Shown here in pieces: positions 11,101 to 21,116 of a DNA stretch of 64,000 nt. The notes beneath the pieces are model-generated. The model saw only the letters and a list, made by a program, of their open reading frames with translations, ran no database searches and was not told the DNA's origin. Each line of letters begins with the position of its first letter. Positions within the stretch are counted from its first letter, which is position 1. The stretch spans positions 930,001 through 994,000 of the forward strand of contig JAXQJY010000023.1 in assembly GCA_037042185.1 (NCBI GenBank), read 5' to 3'. Both the position numbers and the translations under genes were made by a program. This DNA is from Sordariomycetes sp. S80-01Y (lineage: Eukaryota; Ascomycota; Sordariomycetes).

Positions 11101-12339
11101 CTCCGAAAGGGCCTCTGACAAAGGTCCCATGCCACCGGATGCGAGTATCAGTTTAGGATCCCGCACCAGAATCTCAGCCAGTGTCTCAATACAAATTGGA
11201 CGCAAGCGGTCGGCGTCTGTGTCGGCTGCTGACATGTTTGGGCGCCTATCTTCGCCGGCCTCTGCCACGGCCACAATAGTACGCACGATGGCTCGCGAGA
11301 CCTCCTTGACGCCGTCCCTAACGTCCAGGAAGGCACGGACAAATTTGAGTGCCTGCTCACGCTCAACGTCGGCTTTCCGGTAGTTGTTGAGCGATCGGAT
11401 GACCAGGAAATCCGTGTTCAGGCTTCTGATTTTGCGCAGCGAAGCTCGGTCAGAGATGGCATATCTGGTCATCCGGTAGCCGGCAGCGACCACCTCTCTG
11501 CTTTCGCTCAATAGCATGACCTGCATACGGAGCCCGAAAATTGACCAAACCAGATCGTACTTGAGTGTTGGATGCCGTTTGAACAACTCGACTAGAGAGT
11601 TCGACCTGCTGACGTAGTACTCGGGCATCATACCTTCCACCTCAAGCGCCTGGAGCACCTCTGTTAACGCAAAGGTAGGACTCTCCGTGGATTCATCTAC
11701 ATCAGAACCCACCCCAGACCGGGACACACTTGGCGGTGACCGCAACTCATTCATTCCAAGCTCCTTATCTCTCTGTCGCGTCGGTGTCGTTGGTGGAGGC
11801 GCCTGTCTCGTCCTCTGACAGTCTGCGATCCTCTGTCGGAGGTCTTTTATCCTGGCATTGCTCGCCGTGAGCTCGGCATCGACTCGTAACCGTTGGTCCT
11901 TCGTCTGCTTGGCCTTCTTCGCATTGAGGGCCTCAAGCATGTTCTCACTGCCCTCCTTGATCTTCATTTCCCTGTTCAGCCTGTCCTTGAGCGCCGCAAG
12001 CTCCTGCTCTACCGCGGCGTCCGTCTCGTCCTCGTCGACCTTGTTCATGATGCTGCCAGGGTACATGCTCCCAACATCCATCCTGCTTCCGGCGCGACTG
12101 CTGACCATCTGACTCCGTAGCTCGGAGCTGAAGCTACCAGGAGCGAAGCTAGGGTTGAAGCTTCCCGCAGCTCTTTGAGTCGAGCTCGACGCATTGCGCA
12201 CGCTACCGGGCGGTTGCAGCCCGCCACCTCCACCGGGCGTGTTCCCACCATCACCGCGCTCGTAGCTCGATCTGGGCTTCCCTGTCGGGTGTTGGGACGT
12301 CATAGCCTTCTGTGTGGGAGTGGATGATGCGCCCGCCAT
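8110..12339 (-). CDS. ste20: TORC2 subunit Rictor/Ste20 (Avo3)
   Basis: An open frame of 1,409 codons. N-terminal 200 residues: a disordered Ser/Gly stretch, then a coiled coil (EQELAALKDRLNREMKIKEG) like the HR1-type segment of fungal Rictors. Next come the Rictor N-terminal helical repeats (SLVELFKRHPTLKYDLVWSI, DFLVIRSLNN), the middle domain (GGYFPMLGVLSSDPKGLQLL, WRMFNMMYHI) and the conserved C-terminal block (LRGTAFFVLGLISRSTHGLE, then GFCIPNDLSKLFSL). Rictor is the defining subunit of TOR complex 2, acting on AGC kinases, actin and sphingolipid control at the plasma membrane. Bases 9850-9900 look like a 51-base intron that keeps the frame (GTAGGT...CCCCAG); removing it gives 1,392 residues and joins QCDP to SGLTAQYP as in the family. 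The symbol follows S. pombe naming and is distinct from the PAK kinase Ste20. Confidence 0.93.
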   Translation of the reverse strand: MAGASSTPTQKAMTSQHPTGKPRSSYERGDGGNTPGGGGGLQPPGSVRNASSSTQRAAGSFNPSFAPGSFSSELRSQMVSSRAGSRMDVGSMYPGSIMNKVDEDETDAAVEQELAALKDRLNREMKIKEGSENMLEALNAKKAKQTKDQRLRVDAELTASNARIKDLRQRIADCQRTRQAPPPTTPTRQRDKELGMNELRSPPSVSRSGVGSDVDESTESPTFALTEVLQALEVEGMMPEYYVSRSNSLVELFKRHPTLKYDLVWSIFGLRMQVMLLSESREVVAAGYRMTRYAISDRASLRKIRSLNTDFLVIRSLNNYRKADVEREQALKFVRAFLDVRDGVKEVSRAIVRTIVAVAEAGEDRRPNMSAADTDADRLRPICIETLAEILVRDPKLILASGGMGPLSEALSEGTYKAPESLASSFLFLLDTPRRRKYIQPGYGLDVVFTAFTDHLGSNENALKRNSKAIATALKSWSGLMTLSMYDFRSLRSLITSMVLPSPIIRETVLDLFFSLLRIKPPAWATSFLAGRRLTTYGRVANLKSNTAKDRSMYAEDEGGEQNFVEHYTALLLAIFIKSGLLKSLLQIAQSEEDPMLKRKTTLLLSEVLKLASRLLPTSWSADLQLLPELFCAAAEFGNEDHHIASGIVYQISSVSRTLYRSAPSGSMSGALPSSNSMNDLTNLEEEPRSNPGMVFDDTSFRSMVLESGVLQHSKWSKWKWDVILRIVEGPLQVGKRLEEAMRASKFMKRIMSFYRPFKYKFAEVKNTKGTQKYVKVGCALMHSLLQSPEGVRTLSDSKLLRQIAECLAQCDPVGFSLAPRDSSKTDIPQTSGLTAQYPMFSKDHLADTLCGGYFPMLGVLSSDPKGLQLLERWRMFNMMYHIIDLNQRPDLIKLLLSNFDYSVQGHPRVLLSKALTSGTKDIRIHATNALRKHAIRPTPSINSMGFQNDSKWAIQLLVTQLYDPEVDVCSTAIKILEKACNRKVCLEFIVECRPSLDHLGEIAAPLLLRFLSTSIGYHYLDGLDYISNEMDDWFLGRNDTYVSVIEASLARTFLMDPDDQNNRLSLFDDAEVEADFHDSHVPPHFYRELTRTREGCKLLSDKGHFEEFVATIRAHGMQSKDLELVTKVKGCLWAVGNVGSMELGAPFIEGSDVVEQIIAIAETHEVMSLRGTAFFVLGLISRSTHGLEILSEHGWDSNTTPMGNSLGFCIPNDLSKLFSLKPWKPENMTTITILDTQRTIQEPPAVRTAKLNIDPADQPPVVTEDEVNDRILELIVDLGNMVLYKKALTELHKLKQRKPTAFKSTTFFKEVMGLMEWNHYRLGVRRMVIDLFDKNVMRQIVFDDESSDESESSEEDGGGQLTTVSNGHSAGEESTGSEADDRTERQRSISEPMELRNSMVPAPLQTRR
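9850..9900 (-). other. Probable in-frame intron of the Rictor gene
   Basis: On the minus strand the segment starts GTAGGT, has an ACTGAC branch-like motif near its end and finishes CCCCAG. It is 51 bases with no stop, so unspliced and spliced messages both stay open. The 17 residues it would add interrupt a conserved stretch, so splicing is the better reading. Confidence 0.75.
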
Positions 12340-13129
12340 GGCGGCGACGGTGATGGGCGCACCGGTTGGGACGAGGCCCTATGGAAGTTTGGGGGCATCC
12401 GTGAAGGGCTGTATTGTACGATATCGAGGTATAGTCGGTCGGCGCGGGTAGCAGCTTTTCGGGAAGGAGGTCGAGGAGTGTCGTCGAAGTCGTGGAGGGG
12501 GTTGAGGAGGTGATTGGAGGCTGACGGTGCCTAGGATCAGTGGTGCGATGGTACTAGCGGGTTCGGGTCGATGTCGCTAGAGGGGATAGAGGGGACAGGA
12601 AGCAGAGGGCGGGCTCTGAAGGGTGTGGCGGTGCTACCGAGTAACTGTACGTGTACGCGCTCTCAGCGGGGATCGTCGGTGGTGAATTCGAGATGGTCGT
12701 ATGCCGGTCGCACGGTTGGTGGAGTTGGGTTGTACTGATTGAGCGACCCCAACCCGCCCACCATAGGCGCATGGCTACCCTAGAGCTGCACGATTAGGTT
12801 GAACCAGCGTGTTTGACTGCATAGCCTTCACCTCCATGGAAGAAAGCATTTAACTTCACATTGAGTGACACAAAAATCATTCGGCCTGCCAATGGTCGGC
12901 AACAATTGAGTTCGTTTCCTTATGAAAGTTATCCATCGAATTGAATCAGATAGAAGCGATTAGGGTGTCATCAACCGTGTACCAAACACTTTTTGGACTC
13001 CAACAATCCCCGGTTCATAGCTGTGTGTTTAAAACCCCTAGGAAAATACTCCGTTTCTGTCCAATATACAAGAAACACAGGATCTAAGAGATGAATGGCC
13101 TCCCTGATTTTCAGCCAATCATGAGCCGA
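12340..13129. other. Upstream region of the Rictor gene; no gene seen
   Basis: This is the promoter and leader of the minus-strand Rictor gene, running up to the tRNA. Short ORFs here have no recognisable domain. Confidence 0.5.
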
Positions 13130-13201
13130 GGGGGCATAGTTCAGTGGTAGAATGCTTGATTCCAGTCCAAGTGGTCATCGGTTCGATCCCGATTGCCCTC
13201 A
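13130..13201 (+). tRNA. tRNA, probably Trp (anticodon CCA)
   Basis: A 72-base cloverleaf can be drawn without an intron. The acceptor stem GGGGGCA pairs with TGCCCTC (one G-T pair), with discriminator A. The D stem is GTTC/GAAT with loop AGTGGTA. The anticodon stem is CTTGA/CCAAG with loop TTCCAGT, which puts CCA at positions 34-36. The T arm is ATCGG/CCGAT with loop TTCGATC. The base pair closing the anticodon loop is an A-C mismatch, which weakens the isotype call and leaves open a decayed copy. A- and B-box sequences (TAGTTCAGTGG, GGTTCGATCCC) are good. Confidence 0.8.
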
Positions 13202-14036
13202 TGCATTTTTGTGAGCCTGGTATTAAGTCTGCTCCGTCGAACAAGGAAACGAACCCTCGCTGGGTTTTTGTTTTGCTTTCCTCTGTAGGCCTTTGCAAGA
13301 TGTTGAGACTGCCAGTAACAGAGTTGAGCCCCAATATGCCTGACCTGGATAAGTGAACGAGATTTCACAACTTCGCGGCCTCTGGTAGTTTTGATAAATC
13401 TGCCTTCTTGTATGCCTGGGCACTGCATGCTGTAGCTTAGCGAAAATCCCATCGTATGACTGCTTCCTGCCATTGTTCACAATTTTACCCTCCGGTCGAC
13501 AGTCCGGTTCTCGTGAGACTCCAATATATCAGGCAGCTGTTCTGTGAGAGACTCCTCATGCCTTTATCCCCTTGTTGGCCGTGTAAAATATCGAATAGCC
13601 GATAGTTGGTTGAAGTTATCCAGACACGGGATGAAGAATGACCATTACGACATATTGTTTTAGAAGGGTACTCTCACTACTAGTAGGCTCTGCATACCCC
13701 AGATATAAATATCTCTAGGTACGATCAAGCTGCATACACGACTTGCGATTAACTACTGTAACTACCCCATTCCACTTGAATGTTGTAGAAGAATAGGATA
13801 GGGCCTATACGGCGGCCACGGCCGGTTGCGGCCGTGGCGGGTCCGGGACTAGGCTAGACCCAGAGTTCCCTGGTTGGGACAAGCCCGAGCTCTACGTTAA
13901 GCCGAGAAAGGGGAAAAAACACGGGGAAAAAATTGCATACCTGTGGATTGAGATGGATTTCCGCCTCAGAGCCTTATTTTTTAACTTTTATTTTCTTCTG
14001 GGTTCCTGTGGTGTCCGTATCAAGACAAGGTTCACG
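13202..14036. other. Region between the tRNA and the MFS gene; no gene seen
   Basis: Relatively AT-rich sequence with scattered stops in all frames. The ORFs that overlap it on both strands read through the tRNA and show no domain. No terminal repeats were seen. Confidence 0.5.
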
Positions 14037-15782
14037 ATGTCGGAATCTGCACTTGCGGAGGTTTCCTCCTCGACAGGAGCCCCAGCGACCAATACCAAGA
14101 TCATTGTCAATACAGCGGGTAGTCAAACAGAATGCGGTGATCCTCATACCGAAGAGAAATTCAAAGAAGGGGGCTATGGATGGTAAGGAGACTCGTCCCG
14201 GACACCGGTATAATAAAAAACTCACGACTTCAAAGGGTAGTTGTGGTCTGTGTTGCACTTGTGAACGTCCACACTTGGGGTCTCAACGCGGTAAGCAAGC
14301 AGTTTGCAGACCCTATTCTTCCTGAACAAAGAGTAACATCCGTAGTCTTTCGCCGTCTTTCTGGCCCATTATCTCAACTCGGGCCAGTTCGATGACACGG
14401 GTCCAGTAGTCTTTGCTTTTGTTGGCGGCCTCGCCTTTTCGATAGGTGAGAACACTGGAAGTTGACATGAACTAGTCTAACATGTCATTTCAGCACTTTT
14501 GACGGCCCCTGTAGTTACTATCATGGTTTCCTACCTTGGTTCTCGCCTCACTCTCGCGCTTGGCGTTCTCATACAGACCAGTGCCCTGATTGCCGCGTCT
14601 TTCAGTAACGAGATCTGGCATCTTATCCTGAGCCAGGGCCTGTGCTTCGGGTTGGGAATTGGTCTGTCTTTCAACTCGACTGTGAGCGTTGTGTCTCAGT
14701 GGTTCGAGCGCCGTCGGTCTTTTGCGAACTCCCTCACAACCTGTGGCTCTGGCTTCGGCGGGCTCATCTATTCTCTCGCCACAAACGCCATCATCACAAA
14801 TATCAGCCTGTCATGGGCATTCAGAGTTTTGGCAATACTGACCTTTGTCGTGAACGGAACATGCGCAATCCTGCTGCGAGACCGCAACAAGGATGTGGGA
14901 ACTGTCCTTTCGGCGTTTAGATGGGAGTTGCTCCGGCGCAAGAACTTCTTGCTCTTCCTCACATGGGGCTTCTTCAGTCTTCTGGGATATACCATCGTTA
15001 TATTCTCGCTCGCAGACTATGGTCAGACGGTTGGCCTGTCTGCAAGCCAGGCTTCACTTGTTGCGGCAATCATGAACTGTGAGAGACCCCATTCCAAGGA
15101 CCTCCAGCGTCAAAGGCAAAGTTAACAAAATCCAGTGGGCCAGGGTATCGGACATCCGATCATAGGTCTCTCCACTGACCGCTGGGGTCGCTTCAATATC
15201 ACTAGCATGTGTACCCTCCTAGCCGGTCTAGCAGCATTATTCTTGTGGGTATTCGCTGGCAAGTCCTTCGCCGGGCTCATAGTCTACGCTCTATGTGGCG
15301 CACTGGCTGGTTGCATCTGGCCAACAGTCGCAGCGGTCGGCGCCGAGGTTGTCGGTCTGCCGCTGCTACCATCAGGTATCAAACAGAACCCCCAAATCAT
15401 CTCTTCATCGCTTACCCCTCGGCAGCCCTCTCTATATTTTGGACGATCTTGGCTATTCCAACATTATGTGCTCAGCCTATCGCCATCTCTATCAAGGGGA
15501 GCGGTGAGAACGCCTACATTGGAGTTCAGCTCCTTGCGGGGTTTGCGTACATCGCGGCGTTCGCTGCTTGTAAGTAGATTTCGCACCTTTGTGTTGGTCT
15601 CGATCTGGGCGTTGACACCAGTTCTAGTATGGTTGCTGCGTGCCCGTAAAATGCAAGAAACAATCAGCGAGGGAGCCGCTGTGCCGACTTCTTTGCCAAA
15701 ATCCGGACATTCAGGGGAGAAAAACACAGCAGCAAGCGTCTCTATCTCGCGAAGACTGACTTCGGTCCGATGCATCGTGTAG
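14037..15782 (+). CDS. MFS transporter, monocarboxylate-transporter (MCT/Mch) family
   Basis: Exons 14037-14182, 14236-14290, 14346-14445, 14494-15078, 15136-15375, 15426-15569 and 15622-15782 give 476 residues with consistent phases. Family marks appear in order: a polar N-terminus; GGYGW then VVVCVALVNVHTWGLNA in TM1; SFAVFLAHYL; LSQGLCFGLGIGL; the QWFERRRSFAN loop; SGFGGLIYSLATN; NLGQGIGHPIIG, then the TDRWGR loop between TM8 and TM9; WTILAIPTLCAQPIA; and a C-terminal tail of polar residues. About 12 membrane helices are expected. Fungal members include the riboflavin transporter Mch5 and many of unknown substrate, so the cargo (a small organic acid or vitamin) cannot be read here. The gene converges on the next membrane protein; both ends lie within 450 bases. 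Confidence 0.88.
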
Positions 15783-16233
15783 TCAGACAGAAAAACACGT
15801 TGTTTCCTTCTCATAAGTATGTTTGATTTAGCGAATCAGTGAAGGACTTCTACTACTGCTCAAGATCCAGAACCTTGTTCGTAATCCATATGAGATTTTC
15901 AAAGGCGCCGTGAACATTATGGATGCCGAGCTGTCGATGCACGAACCCAACGTCTCCAGCAACTCCACATGCTGACTTAGAAGTGCTGCGCCTCCAAGCT
16001 GATGGCTGTGGCACCGGTAGACGTAAATTCCCATATGCGCTGCTGACGGTACATATTTCCGTCGTATGCCTCTATTGAGGCCCAATCTCTGACTTATTTG
16101 ACCCAGGGAAAGACAATAGATGCTCAGAGAAGGTGCCTCCTGCCCATATGTAGGCTGTAATGTGACGGAGTTGAAAATATACTGGTCAAACGACGGCTAG
16201 CGAGACCGTCACCCAGGAGCATTTCACATATTA
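15783..16233. other. Convergent 3' ends; no gene seen
   Basis: Holds the 3' UTRs of the MFS gene (+) and the amyloid-motif membrane protein (-). An 85-codon minus ORF has no recognisable feature. Confidence 0.5.
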
Positions 16234-17884
16234 TTAGTCCGCCTTTTCCTTCTCTGCCTCGTTGTGTCGGCCATATCGATTCCACCTAGAAGCCTCTCGT
16301 GCCGTAACTTGCGTGAAAACCAGGACACAAGCAGCCGAGGCCATAGAGCCTAGGAAGGAAAGCACCGAGCTCCAGGCAGGGCTGCAAAGTAGATACAATC
16401 CCATGGAAATGAGGGCACACACGATGCCTGAGATGAAGAAGAACCACATGAGGCTGTACGCGGGGGACAGCCATGACTTGCGGACGTGAGGCAAGATTGT
16501 GACGACGTTCGCCATCACTGCCATGATGCTGCTTTGCACCAGGCCCCAAAAGTTTGAGTCTGCGTAGGTCCCGGGCTTGCTGTCTTCCTTCATCGATATC
16601 GAAAAGGACTTGTAGCCGGGGACTATCGCGCCGGCAAGGAAAACGAATACCAGCGTGATGAGAAGAGCAGTCTCCTAAGCAACATGTGGTCAGGGTTTGG
16701 AGATCTGAAAGGGGCAAAGGACTCACATTTCTTTGGGAATGGGCAAGTTCCTTTTGATGAACTGATAGCTGATTTGATAGCTCCTTTGCAGGTTGAGGTT
16801 TCTCTCCAGAGGTCTCCAAAAGTAGTTTGATGTCCAACCCTCCTTGCACGCCCTCAAGAGCTTTGATGCGAGCATCTATCCCGGCAACTATCGCATCAAG
16901 GTCTTCATTGTCACCTTGGCCCAATTCTTGCAGTACCGCGAGCAGCCGCTTCTTTTCGGTCAGTACACTGAACTTGATGCTTTCCAGGATGCGGAAAATA
17001 GCCACTCTGGTCATGTCGGCTCTGTTATCATGTCGCTCGGCGAACAGCGTGAGCATGAGCTCCCAGTAGGGGACTTCGATGGCGTACTGCAAGTAACAGA
17101 ACTTTTGCTGGTCGTCTTTGTGCCAGACAGAAAATTTGGGACGGTCACTGGCTGTTCCTGAGTCCCACGAGCTTGCAATCTCCTCGCAGTAGTGACCAAG
17201 GTCTCCCAAGTAAACGTCACCGCCCGGTACAGTTGAGGACCTCTGTTGGCGCCTGGCCATAACCTGCCGGATATTATCAAGCGCTCGTTTTATCCTATTC
17301 TGGCCGTAGGACTTGGCTACCACAGCAAAATACTCCGCAAAACCATTGTCTAGGAAAAGACACTCTTCTGTGATGCGACGCAGGATTTCCTTCAACCTTG
17401 GGTTGACAACATTGACGGCTGGGGCAAACGTAGAGCCCTCGTCGATGGCAGTTGGCTTCCCTAGGGCTCAGTCAGTGCCCGCAAGACGTGGAGATCCCAT
17501 ACTGACCACTCTACCCGCCACAAACTGTGCTCTTCTTTCTGCATTGCTCAATCTGGACGCATGTTCGTCGTCGTCTTCGACGAAAGCTCCATTCACCATG
17601 CTCTGGAAGATGGAGTTAGAACCTGCATTGATGATCATTTGGCCGCTTCCCAAATGAACATATTGTCCACCAGTTCCGTAGTTCCCGAAGTTGTTACTGG
17701 TTTCCACTGCACTCGCAGACTTTCCTTGATCTCTGGGGCTTGCAGACGTGGCTGGACCATTACCCCCTATCGCTTGCTGATCACGTCGACCGACAGTGGT
17801 CGACGGGTTCACGATGGTGTCATCGTCGTAGATGTTAGATCCTGAAGATGAGACTGAGGCTCTTCGCTGTGCAGTAGCTGCCAT
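16234..17884 (-). CDS. Membrane protein with N-terminal Gly/Asn amyloid-like motif, function unknown
   Basis: Exons 17884-17515, 17460-16727 and 16674-16234 give 514 residues. Residues 1-60 are polar and disordered. Residues 64-97 hold two imperfect Gly/Asn/Gln-rich units (NNFGNYGTGGQYVHLGSG, then QMIINAGSNSIFQSM), alternating small polar and hydrophobic residues. Residues 125-370 form a mostly helical soluble domain (LKEILRRITEECLFLDNGF, FSVWHKDDQQKFCYLQYAIE, a coiled coil near the end) that I do not recognise. The C-terminal 145 residues carry about three membrane helices (ALLITLVFVFLAGAIVPGY, SLMWFFFISGIVCALISMGL, VLSFLGSMASAACVLVFTQV) and a basic tail. The motif resembles fungal prion-like signalling motifs (sigma or HET-s type) found on STAND receptors and their effectors; that likeness is inference. 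The ATG at 17884 (MAATAQRR) was chosen over in-frame upstream ATGs because its context looks best. Confidence 0.7.
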
Positions 17885-18755
17885 CTTTCCTGTAGAATCT
17901 GGAGACGTGGTGGTGCACATTGAATCGAAGATGCAGACAGCGAGTGGCGGCAAAAGACTGTACAAATAGCATCAGAGGATGGCAGTCCGCATGAGTACAT
18001 ACTCAACGGGCGACGCATTCATCTCTCCAGTGCAGCTCAGTGACTGCGGCGGCGGCGGCTGAGTCCATGCTCACATCGGGCACGACGAATCATCATTCGA
18101 CACAGTTCCCAAGGCGGCTCACAAGGCATCCAGGGCCTTTACTGTTGTTTGGAAAATCGGCAGCCTCACTTTCATCGGCGTGCCGACGATGGGCATGTTG
18201 GGGCTCAGACACATAGCGATAATCATCGTCGAAACAAGCATCAGAGTGCCGTCGATGAAGCTTTACGTGATGTGGCCCATTGCGTGAATTGACCCTAGAA
18301 GATGGAGGTTGGGTCGAGACTCAAGCTCAAAAGTTGACCTTGACGGTTGAGCGAGGATGGCTGGTCACAGGACAGAAAACATTCTGTCAAAGATTAAATC
18401 AGGTCCAATTACGCAGTCTAAATGCAAACGTCGTCCGTTTTTCCGGCTGCTGAGACCGGTGCGGTGCGTCGCGACCATCTTTATCGCGGGCGGTCCAGCG
18501 CGCGTGGAGGGCTTCGGCGTCCTCCGGCCGGACTGCGAGCGCCGAAGCGTAGATCTGACCACCGTCGGACATGACCTCCACGACAGACATATATCAAGCG
18601 CTTTCCCTCTTTCATACTCATCACCCTCATCATCCAACTAGAAAGCATCTGAAACCCTCCATCTTGCCATAACAGCTCTGTCGCTTCGCTGACTTCCCCC
18701 CCAAGACCTTATCTCGTCCTCCTACTGAGCTTATCTCACACTCATCATCGCCATC
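17885..18755. other. Divergent promoter region between membrane protein and uricase
   Basis: About 870 bases between two genes transcribed away from each other. Overlapping ORFs of 60-94 codons on both strands near 18357-18641 have no domain and are probably chance in GC-rich sequence. GATA-factor sites lie close to the uricase start. Confidence 0.55.
18709..18736. promoter_or_regulatory. Paired GATA-factor sites upstream of uricase
   Basis: Two TTATCT elements (AGATAA on the minus strand), at 18709-18714 and 18731-18736, lie 20-47 bases before the uricase ATG. Another GATAA lies at 18218-18222. Uricase genes of fungi are under AreA/Nit2 GATA-factor control for use of purines as nitrogen, so function is plausible. 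No clear UaY-type site (TCGG-N6-CCGA) was found. The two sites sit so close to the ATG that they may be in the leader. Confidence 0.4.
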
Positions 18756-19775
18756 ATGCCTCACGTTTCAGCCGCTCGCTATGGCAAGGACAATGTCCGC
18801 GTCTACAAGGTTCACCGCGACCCTTCTTCAGGCGTCCAGACGGTCTATGAGATGACCGTCTGCGTCCTTCTCGAGGGCGCCATCTCCAGCTCCTACACCC
18901 GTGCTGATAACTCCGTCGTTGTGGCCACGGATTCCATCAAGAACACTATCTACATTATCGCCAAGACCACCGACGTGCACCCTCCTGAGCTCTACGCCTC
19001 GACGCTGGGCAACCACTTCATTGAGAAGTACGGCCACATCAACGTCGCGCACGTCAAGGTGCAGGTTCACCGGTGGACGAGGATGGATGTTGACGGCAAG
19101 CCACACCCCCACAGCTTCTTGAGGGACAGCGAGGAGAAGAGGATTGTCGAAGTTGAGACCCGGAGGGGCGAGGGTACCAAGGTCAGCAGCAGCATCGCGG
19201 GCCTGACCGTCCTCAAGAGCACTGGCTCTGCCTTCCACAGCTTCCTCCGGGATGAGTACACCACTCTACCCGAGACCTGGGACCGCATCCTGTCCACAGA
19301 CGTGGACTCGACGTGGACGTGGAACACCTTTGCCACCCTGGCCGACGTCAAAGCCGCGGTCCCCAAGTTCGACAAGGCCTGGCAGAGCGCGAGGGACATC
19401 ACCATGAAGCTGTTCGCCGAGGACGAGAGCGCGAGCGTGCAGAACACCATGTACAAGATGTGCGAGCAGATCCTGGCCGCGGTGCCCGAGGTTGGCACGG
19501 TGGCGTACTCGCTGCCCAACAAGCATTACTTTGAGCTCGGTGAGTAGAGCCCATTCCCCACCATGGCGACAACAGTAGCTGACAAGACACAGACCTGAGC
19601 TGGCACAAGGGCATCAAGAACACCGGCAAGGATGCCGAGGTCTACGTTCCTCAGTCTGGGCCCAACGGACTGATCAAGTGCGAGGTCTCTCGAGGGTGAG
19701 TTTTATCCTGGCCTCATTGCTATTAATGCTGACGAGAGTAGTGACGACCCAGACGCTGCCAAGGCGAAGCTGTGA
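18756..19775 (+). CDS. uaZ: Uricase (urate oxidase), peroxisomal
   Basis: Exons 18756-19539, 19593-19695 and 19742-19775 give 306 residues, matching the usual ~302. Urate oxidase turns uric acid into 5-hydroxyisourate in purine breakdown and needs no cofactor. Expected active-site residues are visible: Lys in ARYGKDNVRV, Thr in VVATDSIKNT and His in ELDLSWHKG, plus the GNHFIEKY and PNGLIKCEV signature stretches. The two tunnelling-fold domains cover the whole length. The protein ends AKL, a variant of the type-1 peroxisomal signal, coded by an 11-residue last exon. Nearby GATA elements suggest nitrogen control. Confidence 0.97.
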
Positions 19776-19986
19776 GTGCAGCGGCGGAGTAGCACGTAGA
19801 CTTGTTCCTCTTTACGGTGGGAGTTAGGCGCAATCAGGGTAGCACTCACGATAATTTCATCGCTTCACACTTTCAGAATCTCTCGTCTCGCCAATGGTAC
19901 CCAAGTGAAATCTTGTAATGCTTTCAAGTACATTGCCGCTGCATGCCCGGCTATAATACAGTGTCAAATAGTACAACATCTTGCCT

Positions 19987-20584
19987 CTAGAGCCTCTTCT
20001 TCTCGCTCTCCCTTATGCTCTCCACCATATCCTCCCAGCCGTCCTTCCCGACGACCTTTCCGCCAAACCTCATCAAATTCTTCTTGTATGGATGGGCTTC
20101 GCCCTCGAATGCCTTCAACCGTGCCAACCTCTTGTCTCGAAGCCTGTTTTTGGGCAGCATACCTCTGACGGCTTTCCTCAGAATCTCACCCCCGCCGTGC
20201 TTGTCCATCAACTGATCCATTGTCAACTGCTTCAGCCCACCCGGCCTGGTCGAGTGTCTGTAGTACGGCTTCTGCCAGTACTTGCGCCCCGTGACATGTA
20301 GCCTGGCGCAGTTGGTCACCACCACGTAGTCGCCGCAGTCGTTTGAGGGGTCGAAGACGGGCTTGTGCTTGCCCATGAGGATGACGGCGATGCGGGAGGC
20401 GAGGCGGCCGAGGGAGGGCGGTGTCACCTCGGGGCCTTTTTTGGTGCTCAGAACGGCATGAGGTGTTGTGGCGGAGATGGAGTGCCAGGCGCGCGAGTAG
20501 GCGAGGCGTGTCTGAACATGGTGAGCTGTGAAGTTCGCGAAGAGGTTAGGGGAAGGAGCTCACTAGGCCGATGTGTTGGGACAT
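19987..20584 (-). CDS. MRPL23: Mitochondrial large-subunit ribosomal protein uL13m (Mrpl23)
   Basis: Exons 20584-20564 (seven codons, MSQHIGL) and 20511-19987 give 181 residues. The L13 fold is clear: RLAYSRAWHSISA at the start, GRLASRIAVILMGKHKP, the DYVVVTNCARLHVTGRKYWQK strand, KQLTMDQLMDKHGGGEIL, and the signature VRGMLPKNRLRDKRLARLKA. L13 binds 23S-like rRNA in the large subunit. The length and the AWH motif fit the mitochondrial rather than the cytosolic form. The first exon is tiny and was placed from the ATG at 20584 and the GTGAGC donor. Confidence 0.93.
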
Positions 20585-21116
20585 TGTGGCGGTTGAATGA
20601 GGGTCAGTCCCTCATCAATTGACAAATGCGCCTTCTGTCCCTTCCTTGCAGCCCCAGCTGACGCGTGTTGATAAGGGAGTGAACGTCAAATTGCTCGTCT
20701 CGAGATATCCAAGTCGCGATCCGACATTGGCGTTGCGACTTCGAAAGTTTCCATCTGCGCTGACTCATCCAGATTCTTGGGAGCACACGTGACCTCGCGG
20801 ACCTCCGAGCCCCCACCCCGGCTACGACCGCCCGTCTCGGCCGGGATCGCGACATGGGTCGCTGATTTCAAAGCACCCCAACGCTGTTAACTAAAAACAT
20901 CTCACTCCATATCAACTCGACTAGCGATTGATGGCTCTTCCGCAACTATCATTAGCAACCAAGTTCGGAATCTCAGCTAGTCTTTTAACCGGTCTAACGC
21001 TATTTCACGCCGCCACAGAAACGAAGGCTCGGGCCGGGACAGGGCAAGCGCCAAGGCGATCGTTGGAGAGGAACATACACCCGCCTATCTGGTGTTCCAG
21101 CATTTTGCCTGCCACG

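Noticed and set aside
13119-13480. ORFs on both strands around 13.1-13.5 kb
   Set aside because: They read through the tRNA gene and show no protein family.
18357-18641. Overlapping 60-94 codon ORFs upstream of uricase on both strands
   Set aside because: Opposing frames of similar length in GC-rich promoter DNA; no domain.
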